Positions 1-8,197 of a DNA stretch of 64,000 bases are shown here, one piece after another. A program made the position numbers and the translations under genes. Origin of the DNA: Cellulomonas sp. Root930 (GTDB taxonomy: Bacteria > Actinomycetota > Actinomycetes > Actinomycetales > Cellulomonadaceae); assembly GCA_001429255.1 (NCBI GenBank), contig LMJI01000001.1, positions 124,001 through 188,000 on the forward strand, in the 5' to 3' direction. The first letter of the stretch is position 1; each line of letters opens with the position of its first letter. The notes under the pieces were generated by a model. That model searched no databases. It was given only the letters and a program-made list of their open reading frames with translations, and had not been told where the DNA came from.

Positions 1-1
1 C

Positions 2-775
2 GTCCTGCCCGCGCTGGTCCTGGCCGCGCTCGGGCTGATGCCCTCGACGACGAGCACCACGGGCGCCGACGTGCCCGCCCGGGCGGACGACGAACCGCTC
101 GTCCTCGTGGACTGGAACCTGCATTACGGCGTCTCGCCGCTGACCGCCGTCGACCTCGAAGGCATCGCGGTGGAGATCGAGGGGGCGGACCCGGACGTCG
201 TCACCCTGCAGGAGGTGAACCGCGGCTGGGTGTTCGGGGGCGGCACCGACATGGCCACGTGGCTCGCGCACCGGCTCCAGATGACCGTCCACTTCGCGCC
301 CGCGGCCGACCACCAGTTCGGCAACGCGGTGCTCGCGCGGTCCGAGCTCACGGACGCCGTCGTCCACCCGCTGCCGTACGGCGCCGGCCCGCAGAGCCGG
401 TCCGCCCTGTCGACCACCCTGACCACGGCCGACGGGACCGCCCTGCGGGTGACGTCGATCCACACGCAGCACCGCGAGGCGAACACCCCGACCCGGCTGG
501 AGCAGCTGCAGGCACTAGCCGACGCCGAGCCGGTCACCCCGCCGGCACTCCTCGCGGGTGACCTCAACGCCGAGCCGGGCTGGCCGGAGATCGAGCTGCT
601 GGAGTCCGCGGGCTGGGTGGCGGCCGACTCGCAGATGCTCACGTCGCCGGCGGACGTCCCCACGGCCAAGATCGACTGGGTGTTCGGCCAGGGCGTGACC
701 TTCATCCGCGGCTACGTGTGGGCCGCCCCGCAGTCCGACCACCGACCGTCGTCGGTGGAGTTCTCAGTCGACTGA
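2..775 (+). CDS. endonuclease/exonuclease/phosphatase family protein, 5' end outside window
   Basis: The frame is already open at the window edge and encodes a hydrophobic Val/Leu/Ala stretch before the first internal ATG at 38, so the true start and probably one or more membrane segments lie to the left. The visible part has the EEP-fold landmarks in order: VDWNLHYG, the metal-binding Glu in TLQEVN, AGDLNAEPG, IDWVF and a terminal SDHRP with the catalytic Asp-His. Members cleave phosphodiester or phosphomonoester bonds of nucleic acids, lipids or inositol phosphates; substrate cannot be told. The hydrophobic leader suggests a membrane-anchored, outward-facing enzyme. Its stop overlaps the convergent LacI gene by 12 bases. 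Confidence 0.85.
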   Translation, partial: VLPALVLAALGLMPSTTSTTGADVPARADDEPLVLVDWNLHYGVSPLTAVDLEGIAVEIEGADPDVVTLQEVNRGWVFGGGTDMATWLAHRLQMTVHFAPAADHQFGNAVLARSELTDAVVHPLPYGAGPQSRSALSTTLTTADGTALRVTSIHTQHREANTPTRLEQLQALADAEPVTPPALLAGDLNAEPGWPEIELLESAGWVAADSQMLTSPADVPTAKIDWVFGQGVTFIRGYVWAAPQSDHRPSSVEFSVD

Positions 776-1783
776 CGCGGGCCCGGTCGACTCCCGGACG
801 ACCAGCTCGACGCCGATGTGCACGGTCCCGTCGGGCCTGCTCGCGCGCAGGTCGGCACCCTCGATGAGCTGGAGCAGCAGCTCGGCGGCCGCGCGTCCCT
901 TGCCGGCCGTGTCCTGCCGGATCGTCGACAGGCACGGGCTGACGTAGCGGGCGATGTCGGCGTCGTCGAAGCCGAGCACGGAGACGTCCGTCGGCACCCG
1001 GCGGCCCGCCCGGATCAGCCCCGCCTGGATGCCCGCGGCGAGCACGTCGGCGGTGGCGAAGACGGCCGTGGCGTCGGGGTGCTCTCGCGCGATCCGCTCC
1101 CCCGCGGCCAGTCCGTCCTCGTACGTGGTGTTGGCGGCGACCGTCACGGGGTCCGCTCCGAGGGCGTCGCGCAGCCCGTCGAGCCGACCGGTGACCACCT
1201 GGCTGCGCGCGTCCACCGGCCCGCAGAACACGACCCGGCGGTGACCGAGCGCCGCCAGGTGCTCGCCGGCCAGGCGCCCGCCGTCGACGTCGTCGGCCCG
1301 CACCGCGCCCGCGTGCCCGTCCCCCACCGACGCGTCGACGACGACCGCAGGGACGTCGTCCGGGATGTCGAGCGCGCGCAGCTCGTCGTCCGTGAAGCCC
1401 ATGACGACCACCCCGTCGAGGTTCCAGCGCTGCACCGAGTCCTGCACCTCGCGGGTGTTCTCGACGGCACGGAGCATCAGGTGGTGGTCCCGCTCGCGCA
1501 GCGCGGCCTCGAGCGCGCCGGCGACGCTGACGTCGTGCGGGCTGCCCAGCAGGGCGGTGCCGTCCTGGCGTGCGGGCAGCAGCAGGCCCACCAGGCGGGT
1601 GCGTCCCGCGGCCAGGCTCTGCGCGGCGCCGCTGGGCACGTAGCCGCGCTCCTCGACGATCCGTTCGACCGTCGCCGCGGTGGCCGGGGACACGCGGCCG
1701 AGGTTGCCGTTGACCACGTTGGACACGGTCATCACGGACACCCCCGCCTCGCGGGCGATGTCCTTGAGGGTGACGCGCGGCAC
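764..1783 (-). CDS. LacI family transcriptional repressor
   Basis: A 339-residue protein of normal LacI length. Residues 4-24 (TLKDIAREAGVSVMTVSNVV) are the LacI helix-turn-helix, the hinge helix follows, and residues 60-330 form a periplasmic-binding-like sugar-sensing domain. It is divergent from a sugar-binding lipoprotein gene, and the 109-base spacer carries two abutting LacI-type operators. The simplest reading is a local repressor of the lipoprotein/GH31 operon that also represses itself, released by an oligosaccharide derived from the GH31 substrate. The effector is inferred, not seen. Confidence 0.93.
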   Translation of the reverse strand: MPRVTLKDIAREAGVSVMTVSNVVNGNLGRVSPATAATVERIVEERGYVPSGAAQSLAAGRTRLVGLLLPARQDGTALLGSPHDVSVAGALEAALRERDHHLMLRAVENTREVQDSVQRWNLDGVVVMGFTDDELRALDIPDDVPAVVVDASVGDGHAGAVRADDVDGGRLAGEHLAALGHRRVVFCGPVDARSQVVTGRLDGLRDALGADPVTVAANTTYEDGLAAGERIAREHPDATAVFATADVLAAGIQAGLIRAGRRVPTDVSVLGFDDADIARYVSPCLSTIRQDTAGKGRAAAELLLQLIEGADLRASRPDGTVHIGVELVVRESTGPASVD

Positions 1784-1800
1784 GGTTCCTCCTTCGACTC

Positions 1801-1830
1801 TTGACGCCGGATCGTATCTGCGTTTAGCGT
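1801..1830 (+). promoter_or_regulatory. promoter of the sugar-binding lipoprotein/GH31 operon
   Basis: TTGACG at 1801-1806 and TAGCGT at 1825-1830 with an 18-base spacer fit a housekeeping -35/-10 pair. The -10 lies inside the first LacI operator, so repressor binding would block RNA polymerase directly. Confidence 0.55.
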
Positions 1831-1849
1831 TAAACGTATAGCGCTAAAC
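1822..1849. promoter_or_regulatory. two abutting LacI-family operators
   Basis: GTTTAGCGTTAAAC (1822-1835) has perfect 5-base arms GTTTA/TAAAC. GTATAGCGCTAAAC (1836-1849) is the same element with one arm mismatch. GTTTAGCG and CGCTAAAC at the outer ends also pair with each other. A 14-base palindrome with a central GC step is the usual LacI-family operator. The AT-rich arms stand out sharply from the surrounding GC-rich DNA. Confidence 0.85.
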
Positions 1850-1892
1850 CTCCCGTGGACGACGCCGTCCACACCCCGAACGAGGAGCGACG

Positions 1893-3257
1893 ATGACGTC
1901 TTCCGGCAAGGCAGCCGCGCTCGGCCTCGCAGCCGCGCTCAGCCTCAGCACGCTGGCCGCCTGCAGTACCGACGACGAGGGCTCGAGCGACGGCACGGTC
2001 ACCATCGAGGTCGCGATGGACGTCGGCCTCGACGCCGACGCCATCGCGGCGTTCGACGCCCGCATCGAGCAGTTCGAGAAGGCGAACCCGGACATCGGCG
2101 TGGAGCACGTCGAGTACACCTGGGACGCGACGACGTTCGCCGCCGGGCTCGCCGGCGGCACGCTGCCCGACGTGTTCCCGGTCCCGTTCACCGACGGCCG
2201 TGGGCTGATCGCCAACGAGCAGATCGCGGACGTGAGCGCACTCGTCGCCGAGCTGCCCTACGCGGACAGGTACAACCCGAACGTCTCCCAGGCCGGCGAG
2301 GACGAGGACGGCGACATCTGGGCCGTCCCGATCGCCGCGTACAGCCAAGGCCTGCACTACAACCGCGCACTGTTCACGCAGGCCGGTCTCGACCCCGACG
2401 ACCCCCCGGCCACGTGGGACGAGGTGCGCGAGGACGCGAAGGCGATCGCGGACGCCACCGGCCAGGTCGGCTACGCGACGATGACGCAGAGCAACACCGG
2501 CGGGGGGATCCTCACCACCCTGGTCAACGCGATGGGCGGATCGGTCGAGGACTTCGACGGCGAGACGGCCACCGCGACCATCGACACACCGGAGATGCGG
2601 ACGGCGCTCGACTACCTGCGCACGCTGCGCTGGACCGACAACTCGATGGGGTCGAACTTCCTCTACGACTGGGGCGGCATCAACCAGGCGTTCGCGTCGG
2701 GCCAGATCGGCATGTACGTCTCCGGCGGTGGCAACTACGGCAACCTGTTCACGCAGAACGCCCTCGACCCGTCGGTGTACGGCCTGACCGTGCTCCCCCT
2801 GGAGGGCGACGACGCCGGGGTGCTGGGCGGTGGCACGCTCGCCGCGGTGAACGCCAAGGCGACCGAGGCCGAGCAGGCCGCCGCAGTGAAGTGGATCGAC
2901 TTCTACTACATGCAGAAGCTGTTCGACCAGGACGCCGCGGTGCTCGACGCGCAGACCTCGGCCGCGGCGGACCAGCCCGTCGGCGCCCCGCAGCTCCCGG
3001 TGTTCGACCAGGCCACGTACGCCGAGCAGCAGTCCTGGATCGCGGAGTACGTCAACGTGCCCCTGGAGCAGATGACCGGCTACACCGACCACGTGTTCGA
3101 GCAGCCGCTCCTGGCCGAGCCCGCCCGGTCGACGCAGGACCTCTACGCCGCGCTGGACCCGGTGGTGCAGAGCGTGCTGACCGACCAGGACGCGGACATC
3201 GACCAGCTGCTCGACGCGGCGCAGACCCAGGTGCAGAGCCTGCTCGACCAGGGCTGA
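1893..3257 (+). CDS. extracellular sugar-binding lipoprotein (ABC family 1)
   Basis: A 454-residue lipoprotein: the signal peptide ends in a lipobox, LAAC, with Cys24 as the lipidated residue, followed by a short acidic linker. The body reads as an ABC family 1 solute-binding protein (TWDEV near the domain hinge, FASGQIGMYVSGGG, VLGGGTLAAVNAK). A good AGGAG lies 8 bases before the ATG. It should capture an oligosaccharide outside the membrane and deliver it to an ABC permease. No permease or ATPase gene follows; the next gene is a GH31 glycosidase, so the membrane partner must be encoded elsewhere. Control is probably by the divergent LacI protein. Confidence 0.9.
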   Translation: MTSSGKAAALGLAAALSLSTLAACSTDDEGSSDGTVTIEVAMDVGLDADAIAAFDARIEQFEKANPDIGVEHVEYTWDATTFAAGLAGGTLPDVFPVPFTDGRGLIANEQIADVSALVAELPYADRYNPNVSQAGEDEDGDIWAVPIAAYSQGLHYNRALFTQAGLDPDDPPATWDEVREDAKAIADATGQVGYATMTQSNTGGGILTTLVNAMGGSVEDFDGETATATIDTPEMRTALDYLRTLRWTDNSMGSNFLYDWGGINQAFASGQIGMYVSGGGNYGNLFTQNALDPSVYGLTVLPLEGDDAGVLGGGTLAAVNAKATEAEQAAAVKWIDFYYMQKLFDQDAAVLDAQTSAAADQPVGAPQLPVFDQATYAEQQSWIAEYVNVPLEQMTGYTDHVFEQPLLAEPARSTQDLYAALDPVVQSVLTDQDADIDQLLDAAQTQVQSLLDQG

Positions 3258-3270
3258 CGCCACCCTGACC

Positions 3271-3317
3271 GGTGCGGCCGGTCGGCGGGACTCACTCCCT
3301 CGCCGACCGGCCGCACC
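3271..3317 (+). terminator. intercistronic hairpin between lipoprotein and GH31 genes
   Basis: A perfect 17-base stem (3271-3287 with 3301-3317) encloses a 13-base loop. There is no T-run, as is common in high-GC genomes. Lying between a binding-protein gene and its downstream enzyme, it may partly terminate transcription or protect the upstream mRNA, so that binding protein is made in excess. Confidence 0.7.
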
Positions 3318-3362
3318 ACGGCCCGTTTGTCCCCCGCACCACCCGAGAGGACCCTCGATCAC

Positions 3363-5717
3363 ATGACGCCCCGGAAGCCCCTGCCCTCGCGCCCGGTCGC
3401 GGACCCCCGAGCGGTGGTCCTCGGGCCGCAGTACCGGATCACGGTGCTCACCGAGGGGCTGGTCCGGCTGGAGCACTCCCCCGACGGCGTGTTCGAGGAC
3501 CGGGCGTCGACGTTCGCCCTGAACCGCGAGCTGCCGGTGCCGGACTTCCGCGTGATCGAGTCCGACTCCCACGTCGAGGTCCTCACCGCCCGGATGCACC
3601 TCGTGTACGACCGCGGTCCGTTCTCCACCAGCGGCCTGAGCGTCTCGGTGCTGGGCGGCGTCAGCGCGTACCACTCGGTGTGGCGTTACGGCGACGACTC
3701 CCCCGACTCGGTCGGCCTCGGCGGGACCGCCCGGACGCTCGACCTGGCCGACGGCGCCATCCCGCTGGAGCCCGGCATCGTGTCCCGGCAGGGCTACGCG
3801 GTCCTCGACGACTCCCGCTCGATGGTGTTCGACGACGAGGGCTGGGTGGCGCCGCGCGACGGGTCCCGGACCGACCTGTACGTGTTCGCGTACGGCCACG
3901 ACTACCGCGCGGCGATCCAGGCGTTCTACACGGTCTCCGGCCCGACGCCCGTGCTCCCCCGGTTCGCGCTGGGCAACTGGTGGAGCCGGTTCCACCGGTA
4001 CACCACCGAGAGCTACTCGGCCCTCCTCGACCGGTTCGACGCCGAGGGGATCCCGTTCAGCGTCGCCGTCATCGACATGGACTGGCACGTCACCGACGTC
4101 GACCCCGAGATCGGCAGCGGCTGGACCGGCTACACGTGGAACCGGTCGCTGTTCCCCGACCCGGCCGCGTTCCTGGCCGACCTGCACGGCCGCGGCCTGC
4201 GCGTGACGCTCAACGTCCACCCCGCCGACGGGGTCCGCACGCACGAGGAGGCCCACCCCGCGATGGCCGCCGCGCTGGGCCGCCCGCCGCAGGAGCCGAT
4301 CCCGTTCGACGTCACCGACCGGGAGTTCCTCGACGCCTACTTCGACGTGCTGCACCGCGGCCTCGAGGCGGACGGCGTCGACTTCTGGTGGCTCGACTGG
4401 CAGTCCGGCCCGCACTCGCGCGTGGCGGGCATCGACCCGCTGTGGATGCTCAACCACTTCCACTTCCTCGACAACGCGCGCGAGGGCGGACGGCCGCTCA
4501 CGTTCTCCCGCTACGCCGGCCCCGGCAGCCACCGCTACCCGGTCGGGTTCAGCGGCGACACCGTCATCTCGTGGGCGTCGTTGGCGTTCCAGCCGTACTT
4601 CACCGCCACCGCGTCGAACATCGGCTACGGCTGGTGGAGCCACGACATCGGTGGCCACATGTTCGGCGGCAAGGACGACGAGCTGGCCACCCGCTGGCTG
4701 CAGCTCGGGGTGTTCTCGCCGATCCTGCGCCTGCACTCGGGGGCCAACGCGTTCACCGCCAAGGAGCCGTGGACCTTCGAGCCGGCCGCGCGCGCCGTGA
4801 TGACCGAGCACCTGCGCCTGCGCCACCGGCTCGTGCCCTACCTGCACACGATGAACCACCGGGCCGCGACCGAGGGCCGCCCGCTCGTCGAGCCGATCTA
4901 CCACGCGTGGCCGTCGGCGTCCGAGGCGTACGACCAGCCGAACCAGTTCCTCTTCGGCAGCTCGCTGGTGGTCGCGCCGCTGACCAGCCCCGCGGACCTG
5001 CGCACCCGGTTGGCGTCGGTGCGCGCCTGGCTGCCCGCGGGCTCCTGGGTGGACGTGTTCACGGGGCTCGTCTACGACGGCGGCCGTGAGCTCCTGCTCC
5101 ACCGCGACCTGTCGACCATCCCGGTGCTCGCACCCGCGGGCGCGATCGTGCCGCTCGACGCCGCCGAGGTGCCCGCCAACGACCCGGTGAACCCGCCGGC
5201 CCTCGAGGTGCTCGTGGTGGTCGGCGCGGACGGCTCGTTCACGCTGGTCGAGGACGACGGCTCCGCCTCCGGGACCGCGTCCACCCCGCTGTCGTTCTCG
5301 CAGTCCGCGGGCACGTTCACCGCGGGACCGGCCACCGGTGCGCTGGACTGCCTGCCCGCCACTCGGTCGTGGACCGTGACGTTCCTGTCGTTCGACGGCT
5401 CACCGGTCGTCAGCGGCTTGGCCGCCACGCAGACCCGGACCGGGGGTCGTGTCTCGGTCACGGTCGAGGACGTCCCGGTCGGCGCCACGCTCACGGTCGA
5501 CGTCGGTGCGGACCCGCAGCTGTCGGCGAACGACGTCGGCGCGCGCCTGTTCGCCCTGCTCGACCGCGCGCAGATCAGCTACGACCTCAAGACGCGCATC
5601 CACCAGATCGCGACGTCCGACGCCCCCCTGACGGTCCGCGCGTCCCACCTGCAGTCGCTCGGGCTCGATCCCGCGCTGGCCACCGCGGTCGGCGAGCTCC
5701 TCCTGGCCCGCTCCTGA
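3363..5717 (+). CDS. glycoside hydrolase family 31 (alpha-glucosidase-type)
   Basis: A 784-residue enzyme. ATG 3363 is preferred over an in-frame TTG at 3327 because GAGAGG lies 12 bases upstream of it. Order: N-terminal beta-sandwich (about 30-200), (beta/alpha)8 barrel with FALGNWWSR, the nucleophile Asp345 in WWLDWQ and the acid/base Asp428 in SHDIGG, then C-terminal beta domains. A last helical segment of about 70 residues is probably a lineage-specific add-on. GH31 members are retaining exo-acting alpha-glycosidases; alpha-glucosidase, alpha-xylosidase or transglycosidase activity cannot be separated here. No signal peptide is seen, so it probably acts in the cytoplasm on the sugar captured by the upstream lipoprotein. 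Confidence 0.92.
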   Translation: MTPRKPLPSRPVADPRAVVLGPQYRITVLTEGLVRLEHSPDGVFEDRASTFALNRELPVPDFRVIESDSHVEVLTARMHLVYDRGPFSTSGLSVSVLGGVSAYHSVWRYGDDSPDSVGLGGTARTLDLADGAIPLEPGIVSRQGYAVLDDSRSMVFDDEGWVAPRDGSRTDLYVFAYGHDYRAAIQAFYTVSGPTPVLPRFALGNWWSRFHRYTTESYSALLDRFDAEGIPFSVAVIDMDWHVTDVDPEIGSGWTGYTWNRSLFPDPAAFLADLHGRGLRVTLNVHPADGVRTHEEAHPAMAAALGRPPQEPIPFDVTDREFLDAYFDVLHRGLEADGVDFWWLDWQSGPHSRVAGIDPLWMLNHFHFLDNAREGGRPLTFSRYAGPGSHRYPVGFSGDTVISWASLAFQPYFTATASNIGYGWWSHDIGGHMFGGKDDELATRWLQLGVFSPILRLHSGANAFTAKEPWTFEPAARAVMTEHLRLRHRLVPYLHTMNHRAATEGRPLVEPIYHAWPSASEAYDQPNQFLFGSSLVVAPLTSPADLRTRLASVRAWLPAGSWVDVFTGLVYDGGRELLLHRDLSTIPVLAPAGAIVPLDAAEVPANDPVNPPALEVLVVVGADGSFTLVEDDGSASGTASTPLSFSQSAGTFTAGPATGALDCLPATRSWTVTFLSFDGSPVVSGLAATQTRTGGRVSVTVEDVPVGATLTVDVGADPQLSANDVGARLFALLDRAQISYDLKTRIHQIATSDAPLTVRASHLQSLGLDPALATAVGELLLARS

Positions 5718-5730
5718 CGCAGCCGTGGGT

Positions 5731-5792
5731 CGTCGACCATGTCGTTGGCGCCGCTCAGCGACCGCTGAACGTGCCTGACGACATGGTCGACG
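5731..5792. repeat. large intergenic palindrome (terminator or REP-like element)
   Basis: CGTCGACCATGTCGT (5731-5745) pairs perfectly with ACGACATGGTCGACG (5778-5792). Inside lies a second small hairpin, TCAGCG/CGCTGA at 5755-5768. It sits between two convergent genes, so it could end transcription from both sides. The long, nested, less GC-rich arms look more like an interspersed palindromic element than a simple terminator. Confidence 0.6.
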
Positions 5793-5805
5793 GCCGAGCA
5801 GCGAG

Positions 5806-7257
5806 TCAGTCCTCCGCGCGGTGGTGCAGGATGCGGGCCACCTCGGCGATCGTGCCCGACATCGACGGGTACACCGTGGCGGTCTCGGCCAGCTGGTCGG
5901 TGGTCAGGCGGTGGGTCACGGCCACGGTCAGCGGGTAGATCGACTCGCTGGCGCGGGGCCCGACCACCACCGCGCCGAGCACGGTCCCGGTGGCGGCGTG
6001 GGCGAAGATCTTGATGAACCCGTCGCGCACGCCCAGCATCTTGGCGCGCGGGTTGCGGGCCAGCGGCAGCATGCTCACGGAGTACTTGACGCCCTGCTCC
6101 TGCAGCCGCGCCTCCGACGAGCCGACGGTGGCGATCTCGGGCGACGTGAAGATGTTCGCGGACACCCCGCGCAGCGACAGCGGCTTCACGGCGTCGCCCA
6201 GCGCGTGCGCCATCGCGAGCCGCCCCTGCATGGCCGCCACCGACGCGAGCGGCAGCACCCCGGTCACGTCTCCCGCGGCGTAGACGCCACGGACGTTGGT
6301 GCGGGAGACCTTGTCCACCTCGATGTGCCCGGACGGGGTCAGCCGCACGCCCGCCTCCTCGAGCCCGAGACCGCTCGAGGTCGGGATCGAGCCGACCGCG
6401 AACAGCACGTGCGACCCCTCGACCACCCGGCCGTCGGACAGGGTGACCTCGACGCCGTCGGCGGTGCGGCGCGCGCCCGCGGCACGGGACCGGGACATGA
6501 CCGTCATGCCGCGGGTCTTGAACACGTCCTCGAGCAGCTGGGCGGCGTCGGCGTCCTCGCCGGGCAGCACGCGGTCGCGGCTGGACACGAGCACCACGTC
6601 GGCGCCCAGCGAGGTGTAGGCGCCGGCGAACTCGGCACCCGTCACGCCCGACCCGACGACGATCAGACGCGTCGGCAGCGTGTTCAGGTCGTACAGCTGG
6701 GTCCACGTGAGGATGCGCTCGCCGTCGGGTCGGGCCTCGTCGAGCGTGCGCGGGGTGGCCCCCGTGGAGACGAGCACGACGTCGGCGTCCAGCGTGAGGT
6801 CGTCGTCGCCCTGCGGGGTGGTCACGACGACCTTCGACGGACCCTCGAGGTGGCCGTGCCCGATGACGATCCTGACGCCCTCGCGCTCGAGGCGGGCGCG
6901 GATGTCGGCGGACTGCGCGGCCGCGAGCGCCTTGACGCGGGTGTTGACCGCGGCGAGGTCGATGCGGTGCCGCAGCTGCTCGAGCGTGCCGCCGACCGCG
7001 CCGGACAGCAGCGTGCCGTCGAGCCGGATGCCCAGCTCGGGGGCGCGGTCCGCGATGGTCATCCACTCGGCGGTGGCGATGAGGGTCTTGGACGGGACCA
7101 CGTCGGTGAGCACGGCCGCACCGCCCATGCCGGCCGCCTCGACGACGGTGACGTCCGCCCCGAGCCGGCGGCCGACGAGGGCCGCCTCGTACCCTCCTGG
7201 ACCGCCACCGACGATGACGACGCGGGGGGCGGCGGATTCCTGCGCGGGGGTGCTCAC
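5806..7257 (-). CDS. lpdA: NAD(P)H-quinone dehydrogenase, LpdA-like flavoprotein
   Basis: About 483 residues, class I pyridine nucleotide-disulfide oxidoreductase fold. VVIVGGGPGGYEAA near the start binds FAD, the second GxGxxG (VVGSGVTGAEF) binds NAD(P)H, AAGDVTG contacts FAD, and a C-terminal dimerisation domain follows. The active-site segment reads GGAAVLTDVVPSKT: both redox cysteines of true lipoamide dehydrogenases are absent. This matches the mycobacterial LpdA group, which reduces quinones instead of disulfides. GTG 7257 is chosen over GTG 7263 because a CAGAAT -10-like box ends 8 bases before it. It opens the purine salvage cluster, and the divergent neighbour is punA. Confidence 0.88.
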   Translation of the reverse strand: MSTPAQESAAPRVVIVGGGPGGYEAALVGRRLGADVTVVEAAGMGGAAVLTDVVPSKTLIATAEWMTIADRAPELGIRLDGTLLSGAVGGTLEQLRHRIDLAAVNTRVKALAAAQSADIRARLEREGVRIVIGHGHLEGPSKVVVTTPQGDDDLTLDADVVLVSTGATPRTLDEARPDGERILTWTQLYDLNTLPTRLIVVGSGVTGAEFAGAYTSLGADVVLVSSRDRVLPGEDADAAQLLEDVFKTRGMTVMSRSRAAGARRTADGVEVTLSDGRVVEGSHVLFAVGSIPTSSGLGLEEAGVRLTPSGHIEVDKVSRTNVRGVYAAGDVTGVLPLASVAAMQGRLAMAHALGDAVKPLSLRGVSANIFTSPEIATVGSSEARLQEQGVKYSVSMLPLARNPRAKMLGVRDGFIKIFAHAATGTVLGAVVVGPRASESIYPLTVAVTHRLTTDQLAETATVYPSMSGTIAEVARILHHRAED

Positions 7258-7265
7258 GGTCACCC

Positions 7266-7271
7266 ATTCTG
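7266..7271 (-). promoter_or_regulatory. -10 box of the LpdA-like gene
   Basis: CAGAAT on the minus strand lies 8 bases before GTG 7257, the spacing of a leaderless transcript. An in-frame GTG at 7263 would be only 2 bases away and so within the probable untranscribed region. Confidence 0.45.
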
Positions 7272-7309
7272 CCGGTCCCGCGGCGAGCGGCCAGGCGGAC
7301 GGGGGGCGT

Positions 7310-7315
7310 TAGCCT
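7310..7315 (+). promoter_or_regulatory. leaderless -10 box of punA
   Basis: TAGCCT ends 6 bases before ATG 7322, and no Shine-Dalgarno sequence is present. Transcription should start at or next to the A of the start codon. Confidence 0.6.
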
Positions 7316-7321
7316 TCGACC

Positions 7322-8161
7322 ATGAGCGACGTCACACCCGCCCCCGACCTCGACGACCCCGCGACCGACCCGTTCGACGTCGCCCGAGCGGCCGCCGCGT
7401 ACATCGCCCAGGCGACCGGCGTGGAGCGCCACCACGTCGCCCTGGTGCTCGGCTCGGGCTGGGGCGGTGCCGCGGAGCTGCTGGGCGAGACGGTCGCCGA
7501 GCTGCCCAGCCACGACGTCCCGGGGTTCGCCGCGCCGGCCGTCGTCGGGCACGTCGGCACCATCCGGTCCATCCGCATCGAGGGCACCGACCGCCACGCC
7601 CTGGTGCTCGGCTCCCGCACCCACCTGTACGAGGGCCGCGGGGTCCGCCGTGTGGTGCACGGGGTCCGGACCGCCGCCGCGGCGGGCGCGTCGACCGTGG
7701 TGCTCACCAACGGCTGCGGGGGCCTGAACCCCGCCTGGGGTCCCGGCACCCCGGTGCTCATCAGCGACCACCTCAACCTCACGGCCACCTCGCCGCTCGA
7801 GGGTGCGACGTTCGTCGACCTCACGGACCTCTACAGCGCACGGCTGCGCGCCGTCGCCCGCGAGGTGGACGCCTCCCTGGACGAGGGCGTCTACGTGCAG
7901 TTCCGCGGCCCGCACTACGAGACCCCCGCCGAGGTCCGGATGGCCGGGACGCTCGGCGGCGACCTGGTCGGCATGTCCACGACGCTCGAGGCCATCGCCG
8001 CGCGGCACGCCGGGCTCGAGGTGCTCGGCATCTCCCTGGTCACCAACCTCGCGGCCGGCATCAGCGCGGACCCCCTCTCGCACGAGGAGGTCCTCGAGGC
8101 CGGTCGCGCGGCAGGTCCGCGGATCAGCGACCTGCTGGCGCGGGTGGTCCTTCGCCTCTAG
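7322..8161 (+). CDS. punA: purine nucleoside phosphorylase
   Basis: A 279-residue trimeric-type (class II) purine nucleoside phosphorylase. LVLGSGWGG is the phosphate-binding loop. VVGHVGT, the SRTHLYEG stretch, LTNGCGGLN, QFRGPHYETPAE and SLVTNLAAGI are the family's phosphate, ribose and base contacts. The Glu and Asn positions that read the base are in place. It splits inosine, guanosine and deoxy-counterparts with phosphate to give (deoxy)ribose-1-phosphate, which the next gene isomerises. It is cytoplasmic and transcribed leaderless. The stop is followed within 40 bases by the phosphohexomutase, so the two are read in the same direction but seem to have separate promoters. Confidence 0.95.
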   Translation: MSDVTPAPDLDDPATDPFDVARAAAAYIAQATGVERHHVALVLGSGWGGAAELLGETVAELPSHDVPGFAAPAVVGHVGTIRSIRIEGTDRHALVLGSRTHLYEGRGVRRVVHGVRTAAAAGASTVVLTNGCGGLNPAWGPGTPVLISDHLNLTATSPLEGATFVDLTDLYSARLRAVAREVDASLDEGVYVQFRGPHYETPAEVRMAGTLGGDLVGMSTTLEAIAARHAGLEVLGISLVTNLAAGISADPLSHEEVLEAGRAAGPRISDLLARVVLRL

Positions 8162-8185
8162 GTGCAGCGGGCCCCGCGGCTTGAG

Positions 8186-8191
8186 TACGTT
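8186..8191 (+). promoter_or_regulatory. leaderless -10 box deciding the phosphohexomutase start
   Basis: TACGTT ends 6 bases before ATG 8198. This supports 8198 rather than the in-frame GTG at 8162, which would lie upstream of the promoter. Confidence 0.6.
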
Positions 8192-8197
8192 GGGCCC

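Noticed and set aside
1830-5102. Open frame of 1090 codons on the minus strand opposite the lipoprotein and GH31 genes
   Set aside because: It is antisense to two clear genes and rich in Arg, Gly and Val with no domain. Stop codons are rare in antisense frames at this GC content.
8162-8197. GTG 8162 as start of the phosphohexomutase
   Set aside because: It lies upstream of the apparent leaderless -10 box and adds residues not typical of the family.
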